Shown here one piece after another: positions 1-4,986 of a stretch of 6,896 nucleotides of DNA. This stretch comes from Bacilli bacterium. Its GTDB lineage: Bacteria; Bacillota_I; Bacilli_A; RF39; UBA660. Positions within the stretch are counted from its first letter, which is position 1. Each line of letters begins with the position of its first letter. A program made the position numbers and the translations under genes. The stretch covers positions 1 through 6,896 of the forward strand of contig JAEDJI010000040.1 in NCBI GenBank assembly GCA_016296435.1, read 5' to 3'. Under the pieces are notes generated by a model. The model was not told the origin of the DNA, made no database searches, and worked only from the letters and a program-made list of their open reading frames with translations.

Positions 1-11
1 AACTTTTAACT

Positions 12-40
12 TTGACATTTTTATCAGTTTTTATTTTAAT
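12..40 (+). promoter_or_regulatory. Possible distal sigma-A promoter upstream of the glycosyltransferase
   Basis: A perfect TTGACA at 12-17 is followed after 17 bp by TTTAAT at 35-40, five of six matches to the -10 consensus. It would start transcription near position 47, upstream of a second promoter. In sequence this AT-rich such hexamers arise easily by chance, so only the perfect -35 gives it weight. Confidence 0.35.
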
Positions 41-49
41 ATTTATGAT

Positions 50-78
50 TTGAATCTTTTTATAATATAAGTTATAAT
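50..78 (+). promoter_or_regulatory. Probable sigma-A promoter of the glycosyltransferase gene
   Basis: TTGAAT at 50-55 and a perfect TATAAT at 73-78 are separated by 17 bp. Transcription would begin near 85, giving a short leader with the ribosome site GAGGG at 91-95, seven bases before the ATG at 103. It is the nearest well-formed promoter to the gene. Confidence 0.6.
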
Positions 79-102
79 ATTAATACGAAAGAGGGATTAT
101 AA

Positions 103-1089
103 ATGAGTAGTAATATATTAATAAGTGTAATAATACCAGTACATAATACATCTAAATACTTAAATACATGTATAGATTCTATATTAAAAAACGATTATAA
201 AAATATTGAAATAATAATTATTGATGATAATTCAAACGATGATAGTCTATATATAGCTAAATCATATGCTAAAAAATATAAATATATTAATGTATATCAT
301 AATAATAAAACACTAGGACAATCAGAATCCAGAAACATTGGACTATCGCATGCTAAAGGAGACTATATATCCTTTATAGATAGTGATGACTACATTAGTA
401 ATACTATGTACTCTAATATGATAAATCAAATAATAAAAAATAATTATCCTGATCTAATTGAAACAGACCTAATCTTTGTAAAAGACAATCACTATTACAA
501 TAAAGACTTATCATTTGCTAATACTAATAAATCATTAGAATTAGATATAAAAGAAAATATCTTAAATACTAGTCCTTCAGTATGTAATAAATTATTTAAA
601 AAAGAACTAATCAAAGACTATAAGTTTATAAATACTAAATGGGAAGACATTGCATTTACTACTATTATGTATTTAAGATCAAATAAAATAATAAAAACCT
701 TTAACAAAGACTACTTTTACAGAAGAACCAACTCTGGTGTAAGCGGCATTAATCTAAAACCAAATACTAAAATAACTGAAATATTCGAAGTTACCGATGA
801 TATAATAGAAAATGCAAAAGATTTAAACAAACTTGATTCATATCATGATGAATTATTAACTATTTGCTTTTCTGCTATTATGAAAAGAATTGAAGAAATA
901 GATTATTGGAATATTGAAGAATCTAAAAAAGAAGAAACTAGAAATATGATGTATAAATATTTATATTTAAAATATGGAACTTTAACAGAACAAATTAAAT
1001 ATCTATTAATACCAAGAGTAAATGAAGTCATAATAAAAGAATATGAAGTCTATACTAATACTAGAAAACCAAGTATACTTAATGTATAA
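103..1089 (+). CDS. Family 2 glycosyltransferase (GT-A fold)
   Basis: This 328-residue enzyme should transfer a sugar from a nucleotide-sugar donor to a surface glycan or lipid carrier on the cytoplasmic face of the membrane. The donor and acceptor cannot be read from the sequence. The GT-A domain fills about residues 7-210. SVIIPVHN (8-15) is the first nucleotide-binding strand, IIIIDDNSNDDS (37-48) the second, and GQSESRNIGLSHAKGDY (72-88) leads to the DSDD metal-binding motif (93-96). NKLFKKELI (162-170) and WED (180-182) fit the acceptor side, with D182 as the likely catalytic base. No membrane segment or signal peptide is seen, so it is probably a soluble or peripheral protein. The ATG at 103 has GAGGG seven bases upstream. 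The gene is alone: the next gene has its own promoter, and no glycan cluster is visible here. I see no convincing terminator after its stop. Family assignment is firm, substrate unknown. Confidence 0.93.
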   Translation: MSSNILISVIIPVHNTSKYLNTCIDSILKNDYKNIEIIIIDDNSNDDSLYIAKSYAKKYKYINVYHNNKTLGQSESRNIGLSHAKGDYISFIDSDDYISNTMYSNMINQIIKNNYPDLIETDLIFVKDNHYYNKDLSFANTNKSLELDIKENILNTSPSVCNKLFKKELIKDYKFINTKWEDIAFTTIMYLRSNKIIKTFNKDYFYRRTNSGVSGINLKPNTKITEIFEVTDDIIENAKDLNKLDSYHDELLTICFSAIMKRIEEIDYWNIEESKKEETRNMMYKYLYLKYGTLTEQIKYLLIPRVNEVIIKEYEVYTNTRKPSILNV

Positions 1090-1130
1090 GAAAATATATA
1101 AACATTATCATAAAAAAACAAACAAAATAT

Positions 1131-1192
1131 AGCCAAAATGTAAAATGAAAACCAGCCAAAATGTAAAATGAAAACCAGCCAAAATGTAAAAT
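1131..1192 (+). repeat. Tandem 23-bp repeats, two full and one partial copy
   Basis: Units lie at 1131-1153 and 1154-1176 (identical) and 1177-1192 (first 16 bases of the unit, AGCCAAAATGTAAAAT, then divergence). There is no spacer between units. The 23-bp period is about two helical turns, so a protein bound to each copy would sit on roughly the same DNA face. The array ends five bases before the -35 of the downstream ATPase gene. It could be a set of transposase sites at an insertion-sequence end, or an operator array. The absence of spacers excludes CRISPR. Confidence 0.92.
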
Positions 1193-1203
1193 AGGTATTA
1201 ACA
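1131..1203. mobile_element. Possible orphan end of an IS21-like insertion sequence
   Basis: Read on the minus strand from 1203, the segment begins TGTTAATACC and then carries repeated copies of ATTTTACATTTTGGCT. Ends of IS21-family elements are known to start with TG, to contain several internal transposase-binding repeats and to carry an outward -35 hexamer. The + strand end TTAACA (1198-1203) fits all three points. No istA or istB gene and no second end is present in the window, so this would be a relict left by deletion. The family name rests on end architecture and resemblance from memory, not on a database match. A plain operator array is the main alternative. Confidence 0.42.
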
Positions 1204-1226
1204 AAACCTAAAAAATATAGTATAAT
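1198..1226 (+). promoter_or_regulatory. Sigma-A promoter of the ATPase-tag-HD cluster, abutting the repeats
   Basis: TTAACA at 1198-1203 (five of six to consensus) and a perfect TATAAT at 1221-1226 are exactly 17 bp apart. Transcription would start near 1233, leaving an untranslated leader of only about 18 bases, with GGGAGG (1236-1241) almost at the 5' end. A short inverted repeat, TAGGT (1192-1196) and ACCTA (1206-1210), flanks the -35 and could be a small binding site. The -35 coincides with the presumed insertion-sequence end. Confidence 0.72.
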
Positions 1227-1250
1227 GTATAAAAAGGGAGGAATGTTATA

Positions 1251-2513
1251 ATGAAAAATTACATGCCTAGAATAGTAGACAAAACACTACAAAATAAACT
1301 TGAATACATGGGTGCTGTTTTAATCGAGGGATGTAAATGGTGTGGGAAATCAACAACAGCAAGACAATTTGCAAAAAGCTATATTGAGTTTCAAGATCCA
1401 GATAAGAAAACGCAATATGATAAAACCAATCAAACCAAACCATCATTATTTTTGGAAGGAGAAAAACCAAGACTATTTGATGAATGGCAAATGTATCCTG
1501 TTGTATGGGACTCTATAAGAATGGATGTTGATCACACAGGATTAAAAGGACAATATATCTTAACTGGATCTGCAAGACCAGTTGAAGATTCCATCATGCA
1601 TACAGGAACAGGAAGAATAACCAAGGTATTAATGAGACCAATGTCATTATATGAATCAAAAGAATCAGATGGGAGTGTTTCTTTAAATGATATAATAAAT
1701 GGTAAAGACGTATCAGGAGTATCCAAATTAGACTTTGATAGTCTAATCAATGCCATGATAAGAGGAGGATGGCCTGAAACATTAAATATTGAGACAGACA
1801 ATAAATATAAGGTTTCTAAAGAATACATTCAAAGTTTACTAAACGAAGGAATCAAAACTCTAGATGGAATAGAAAGAAATACTTCAAAAATGAGAGCAGT
1901 CCTAAAAAGCATTTCTAGAAACATATCAACAAGTACAAGCAAATCAACCATTCTCGAAGACACAAAATCAGAATTCACTAATGATATTTCTCGTCCAACA
2001 TTAGACGATTATTTAAATACATTAGAAAAATTATATATACTAGAATACATTCCTGCGACTAATCTTAACTTAAGATCAAAAACTCCTTTAAGAGTAGCAC
2101 CAAAATTAGAATTAGTAGACCCATCACTTGCAATAGCAACATTAAACCTAAAAAGAGAAGACTTAATAAAAGACTTAAACTTCACAGGATTTATATTTGA
2201 AAACATGTGCATGAGAGATTTAAAAATATACGCTGATGCTAGTGAAGCAAGATTATCTTACTATCGAGACAAAAATGATTTTGAAGTAGATTGTATTCTA
2301 GAAACTGCTGATGGTAAATGGGGAGCAATTGAAATAAAATTAGGCGCGGGAGAAATACCTGAAGCCGTAGAAAACTTAACTAAGTTTAAAGAAAAAGTGG
2401 ATACTGATAAATATGGAAACCCATCATTTTTAATGGTATTAACCGGAGCAGATTATTCATATGTACGTGATGATGGTATATATGTTGTATCAATAGGTAA
2501 CTTAAAAGACTAA
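1251..2513 (+). CDS. AAA-family ATPase with DUF4143 C-terminal domain
   Basis: This 420-residue protein belongs to the AAA_14/DUF4143 family, common in gut bacteria and archaea and without a settled function. The ATPase part (about 20-140) has Walker A GCKWCGKST (27-35), Walker B RLFDE (74-78) and a TGS motif (105-107) typical of sensor 1 in this group. The C-terminal domain (about 270-400) has a PD-(D/E)XK-like pattern: FEN with E317, FEVD with D347, and EIK with E361 and K363. All the residues expected in an active nuclease-like site are therefore present, although catalysis is unproven for the family. No membrane segments are seen. Length is normal and the frame intact. GGGAGG lies nine bases before the ATG. 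Base composition differs from its neighbours: four hand-counted 60-base rows gave 33-40% G+C, against 15-17% in the glycosyltransferase and tag. Horizontal acquisition is likely. It is probably cotranscribed with tag, 18 bases downstream. Confidence 0.9.
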   Translation: MKNYMPRIVDKTLQNKLEYMGAVLIEGCKWCGKSTTARQFAKSYIEFQDPDKKTQYDKTNQTKPSLFLEGEKPRLFDEWQMYPVVWDSIRMDVDHTGLKGQYILTGSARPVEDSIMHTGTGRITKVLMRPMSLYESKESDGSVSLNDIINGKDVSGVSKLDFDSLINAMIRGGWPETLNIETDNKYKVSKEYIQSLLNEGIKTLDGIERNTSKMRAVLKSISRNISTSTSKSTILEDTKSEFTNDISRPTLDDYLNTLEKLYILEYIPATNLNLRSKTPLRVAPKLELVDPSLAIATLNLKREDLIKDLNFTGFIFENMCMRDLKIYADASEARLSYYRDKNDFEVDCILETADGKWGAIEIKLGAGEIPEAVENLTKFKEKVDTDKYGNPSFLMVLTGADYSYVRDDGIYVVSIGNLKD

Positions 2514-2531
2514 AGTAAAAGGAACCAAACT

Positions 2532-3086
2532 ATGAAACAAAGATGTAAATGGTGCAACCCAAAAAATGAGTTATATATAGATTATCATGATAATGAATGG
2601 TGTCAAAAAAACTTTGATGATAAATACTTATTAGAAATGTTGATACTAGAATCATTTCAAGCAGGACTTTCTTGGGAATGCATTCTAAATAAAAGAAATT
2701 CATTTAAAAATGCTTATGATAATTTTGATATAGATAAAATAATAAACTATGATGAAGAAAAAATAAATGAATTATTAACAAATGCTAATATAATAAGAAA
2801 CAAGCTAAAAATAAAAGCAAGTATTAATAATGCCAAAATATTTAAACAAATAACAAATGAGTATAAAACATTTTATAATTACTTAAAAACATTTACAAAT
2901 GATAAAACTTTCTATGAAATAGATAACACTAGAAATGACATATCAGATGCCATTTCAAAAGATCTAAAAAAAAGAGGAATGAAATTCGTAGGTACAACAA
3001 TCATTTATTCATACCTTCAAGCAATAGGTATTATATATTCACATGATAAAGAATGTTTTATGTATAAAAAAGTAATAATAAAATAA
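2532..3086 (+). CDS. tag: DNA-3-methyladenine glycosylase I
   Basis: Tag removes 3-methyladenine from alkylated DNA by cutting the N-glycosidic bond, leaving an abasic site for base excision repair. The 184 residues match the usual length (187 in E. coli). The N-terminal RCKWC and YHDNEW (18-23), then LESFQAGLSW (39-48), and the C-terminal DLKKRGMKFVGTTIIYSYLQAIG are hallmark segments of the family. The zinc ligands known from E. coli are all conserved: C5, H19, H171 and C175. E40, equivalent to the catalytic-pocket glutamate at position 38 in E. coli, is present, as is W48. GGAA at 2521-2524 lies seven bases before the ATG. The gene sits 18 bases after the ATPase stop and 22 bases before the HD gene, so cotranscription is likely. 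Its very low G+C resembles the host background, unlike the ATPase just upstream. Confidence 0.96.
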   Translation: MKQRCKWCNPKNELYIDYHDNEWCQKNFDDKYLLEMLILESFQAGLSWECILNKRNSFKNAYDNFDIDKIINYDEEKINELLTNANIIRNKLKIKASINNAKIFKQITNEYKTFYNYLKTFTNDKTFYEIDNTRNDISDAISKDLKKRGMKFVGTTIIYSYLQAIGIIYSHDKECFMYKKVIIK

Positions 3087-3108
3087 AATACTATGAAAGG
3101 AGACGCTC

Positions 3109-3594
3109 ATGGATAAAAGAATTACAAAGTATTTAGAATTTCAAGAAATAATAAAAGAACTAATAGAAAATGAAAATGTTAAAACTATGAAAAACTACAC
3201 ACAACACTTCAATACTAACTGTTATGAACATTGCTATACTGTATCATATTTATGCTACATAATAGCTAAAAAACTAAACTGGGATTACAAAGCAGTAACA
3301 CGCGCAGGAATGCTTCATGATTTATTTTTATATAACTGGAGAGTAAAAGAAGAAAGAAAAGGACTACATGCCTTTACTCATGCTAAACAAGCATATAAAA
3401 ATGCTATAGAATTATTTGATTTAACAGATAAAGAACAAAATATGATTAAAACACATATGTTTCCAATTACGATAATTCCACCAAAATCTAAAGAAGGATT
3501 TCTTTTAACAATTATAGATAAGTACTGTGTTTTATATGAATATGCAAAATATTTAAGCGAGAAAGCAATGTATAAACATGTAATAAAAATATAA
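3109..3594 (+). CDS. HD-domain phosphohydrolase family protein
   Basis: This 161-residue protein is a metal-dependent HD-superfamily hydrolase, presumably cytoplasmic. The substrate is unknown; relatives act on nucleotides, nucleotide second messengers or other phosphate esters. The metal-binding set is complete: H41 (in YEHC), H70-D71 (MLHDLFLYNWR), H91 (AFTHA), H116 (THMFP) and D137 (IIDKYC). The block LHDLFLYNWR, FTHA, IKTHMFPI with a following PP is typical of a small HD family widespread in Bacillota. No membrane segment or partner domain is present, so it is a stand-alone domain. The start is fixed by AAAGGAG (3096-3102), six bases before the ATG. It is the last gene of the cluster and is followed by a hairpin terminator. 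A link to tag, for example clearing damaged nucleotides, would be speculation based only on proximity. Confidence 0.88.
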   Translation: MDKRITKYLEFQEIIKELIENENVKTMKNYTQHFNTNCYEHCYTVSYLCYIIAKKLNWDYKAVTRAGMLHDLFLYNWRVKEERKGLHAFTHAKQAYKNAIELFDLTDKEQNMIKTHMFPITIIPPKSKEGFLLTIIDKYCVLYEYAKYLSEKAMYKHVIKI

Positions 3595-3601
3595 AAATAA
3601 T

Positions 3602-3628
3602 AAACATATCAAAACAAGATATGTTTTT
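3602..3628 (+). terminator. AT-rich intrinsic terminator after the HD gene
   Basis: AAACATATC (3602-3610) pairs perfectly with GATATGTTT (3618-3626) around a seven-base loop, and the T-run at 3624-3628 follows. The stem has only two G-C pairs, so it would be weak in a GC-balanced genome, but position and T-run fit a terminator. It begins eight bases after the HD stop and separates this cluster from the TetR operon. Confidence 0.75.
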
Positions 3629-3629
3629 A

Positions 3630-3663
3630 TACACAAATAATGTATCATGTGATACAATATAAT
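3630..3663 (+). promoter_or_regulatory. Promoter region of the TetR-ABC operon
   Basis: Two overlapping -10 choices exist: TACAAT at 3653-3658, 17 bp after a poor -35 (TACACA, 3630-3635), and a perfect TATAAT at 3658-3663 with no recognisable -35. In both cases the palindrome at 3641-3656 covers the spacer or -10 region, so a bound repressor would block RNA polymerase. The exact start site cannot be decided by eye. Confidence 0.55.
3641..3656. promoter_or_regulatory. Palindromic operator, probable TetR binding site
   Basis: TGTATCA (3641-3647) and TGATACA (3650-3656) are perfect inverted copies around a two-base centre TG. After one mismatch on each side the symmetry continues for three more pairs (3637-3639 with 3658-3660). 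Size and symmetry fit a site for a dimeric TetR-family repressor. It lies 24 bases upstream of the tetR-type start codon and overlaps the promoter, which suggests autorepression of the operon. No second copy is evident elsewhere in the window. Confidence 0.8.
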
Positions 3664-3679
3664 TATAAAGGAGGTAAAA

Positions 3680-4279
3680 ATGTCTAAACCAACAAAAATT
3701 ACTAAAGAAATAATACTTGAAAAAGCATTAGAAATAATAAGAACACAAGGAATAGAAAAAGTTAGTAATAGAGAAATAGCTAAAAAACTAAACTCATCAA
3801 TAAGACCAATCTATTACCAATTTAAAAACAGCGAAGAACTATACAATGAACTATTAATGAAAATGGAAACATACTTTTATAGTTTTCTACTAGACAATGA
3901 AATCGAAGACATTCCAAAATATAAACAAATAGGAATAAACTATATAAAATTTGCCAAAGAAGAGACAAATATATTTAAAGCCCTATTTATGAAAAAAAAT
4001 AATCTAGTAGTAGAAAACTTTATAGGGCAAATCAAAGAATTTAAAGAAATAGAAAAATTTGTAAAAGTAAGCACAAATCTAAAAAACGAAGAGATAAAAT
4101 CATTCCATGTAAAAATGTGGATATTTACTCATGGTCTAGCGACACTAGTAGCAAGCAATACAATAAATTTTAATGATCAACAAATAAGAGATTTATTGTC
4201 ATATGAGTTTCAAGCATTAATGCTACTAGAAGAAAATCCCAACAATAAGTGGGTATTAAAAAAAGGAGAAATAAAATGA
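3680..4279 (+). CDS. TetR/AcrR family transcriptional regulator
   Basis: This 199-residue one-domain-pair repressor has the N-terminal TetR helix-turn-helix at about residues 8-55. EIILEKALEIIRTQGIEKVS is helix 1 with its turn, NREIAKKLNSS helix 2, and IRPIYYQFKNSEELYNELL contains the recognition helix and the conserved Y-x-F-x-(N/K)-S/K-E-E-L segment. The C-terminal 140 residues are the helical ligand and dimer domain, too diverged to name a ligand. Length is typical. AAAGGAGGT (3667-3675) directly precedes the ATG. Its stop TGA overlaps the ATG of the ABC ATPase, so the two are translationally coupled. It very likely represses its own operon through the upstream palindrome, with the inducer probably a substrate of the exporter. 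The family call is secure; the ligand is unknown. Confidence 0.92.
   Translation: MSKPTKITKEIILEKALEIIRTQGIEKVSNREIAKKLNSSIRPIYYQFKNSEELYNELLMKMETYFYSFLLDNEIEDIPKYKQIGINYIKFAKEETNIFKALFMKKNNLVVENFIGQIKEFKEIEKFVKVSTNLKNEEIKSFHVKMWIFTHGLATLVASNTINFNDQQIRDLLSYEFQALMLLEENPNNKWVLKKGEIK
4261..4268 (+). promoter_or_regulatory. Ribosome binding site that fixes the ABC ATPase start
   Basis: AAAAGGAG lies inside the last codons of the TetR gene, seven bases before the ATG at 4276. An in-frame ATG at 4249 would add nine lysine- and arginine-rich residues but has no ribosome site. It would also place extra residues before the canonical N-terminus of the family (MINIKNVTKKYG). The start at 4276 is therefore preferred. 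Confidence 0.85.
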
Positions 4280-4986
4280 TAAATATTAAAAATGTAACAA
4301 AAAAATATGGTGACAAGAAAGCTTTAAATAACGTAAGCTTTAATGTTGAAAGTGGAGAAATATTTGCCTTCATTGGACACAATGGAGCAGGCAAGACCAC
4401 TATGATAAAATCGATCGTAGGAATATTAGACTTTGATGAAGGAGATATTTTAATAAATAATACATCGATTAAAAAAGAACCAATAAAATGTAAAAAACAA
4501 ATGGCCTATGTACCAGACAATCCAGATTTATATGAAAACATGAAAGCAATAGACTTTATAAACTTTATATGTGATATGTATGAAGTAAAAGAAACACAAA
4601 GAAAAGAAAAAATAGAAAAATATGCAAAAATGTTTGAAATAGAAAACAATTTAAATGATGACATTTCAAGTTTTTCCCATGGTATGAAACAAAAAATAGC
4701 ACTAATATCAGCATTGGCTCACGACCCAGAAGTATTAATAATGGATGAACCATTCGTTGGACTAGACCCAAAAGCAGTATATGATATGAAAGAAATAATG
4801 AAGCAAATGAAACAAGAAAATAAAACAATATTCTTTTCAACCCATATTTTAGACGTAGCAGAAAAACTATGTGATAAAGTAGCAATTATAAAAAAAGGTG
4901 AAATAATAAAATTAGGAAACATGAAAGAAATCAAAAAAGATGAATCATTAGAACAAGTATTTCTAGAATCAGGAGATCAAAAATGA
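4276..4986 (+). CDS. ABC transporter ATP-binding protein (ABC-2 exporter, EcsA-like)
   Basis: This 236-residue nucleotide-binding subunit would power the permease encoded just downstream, on the cytoplasmic side of the membrane. All ATPase motifs are present: A-loop Y11, Walker A GHNGAGKTT (34-42), signature SHGMKQK (134-140), Walker B LIMDE (154-158), D-loop GLDP (162-165) and H-loop H190. The Q-loop position reads YVPDNPDLYE, with D81 where most ABC proteins have Gln. The same kind of replacement (YIPD or YIPE) occurs in EcsA-like exporters, so it is probably a subfamily trait and not damage. The start at 4276 overlaps the TetR stop as ATGA, and the stop overlaps the permease ATG the same way. 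Transport direction is most likely export. The substrate is unknown; drug, peptide and lipid export are all possible. Regulation should follow the TetR protein. Confidence 0.94.
   Translation: MINIKNVTKKYGDKKALNNVSFNVESGEIFAFIGHNGAGKTTMIKSIVGILDFDEGDILINNTSIKKEPIKCKKQMAYVPDNPDLYENMKAIDFINFICDMYEVKETQRKEKIEKYAKMFEIENNLNDDISSFSHGMKQKIALISALAHDPEVLIMDEPFVGLDPKAVYDMKEIMKQMKQENKTIFFSTHILDVAEKLCDKVAIIKKGEIIKLGNMKEIKKDESLEQVFLESGDQK

Noticed and set aside
1131..1192. Repeats as a CRISPR array
   Set aside because: Copies are directly adjacent with no spacers, there are fewer than three complete units, and no cas gene is present.
1532..1828. Minus-strand open frame inside the DUF4143 ATPase gene
   Set aside because: It is antisense to a well-supported gene, with no start signal and no recognisable domain.
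1330..2554. Shared 13-base GATGTAAATGGTG at 1330-1342 and 2542-2554
   Set aside because: Both encode a Cys-Lys-Trp-Cys stretch in unrelated families (the P-loop of the ATPase, the zinc site of Tag). The match is explained by coincident protein motifs and limited codon choice, not by a repeat element.
4249..4275. Earlier in-frame ATG for the ABC ATPase
   Set aside because: It adds nine basic residues before the usual family N-terminus and lacks a ribosome site. The ATG at 4276 has AAAAGGAG seven bases upstream.
4565..4885. Minus-strand open frames inside the ABC ATPase gene
   Set aside because: They oppose the intact Walker and signature motifs on the + strand, and their hydrophobic composition is what antisense reading of Lys- and Glu-rich AT-rich codons produces.
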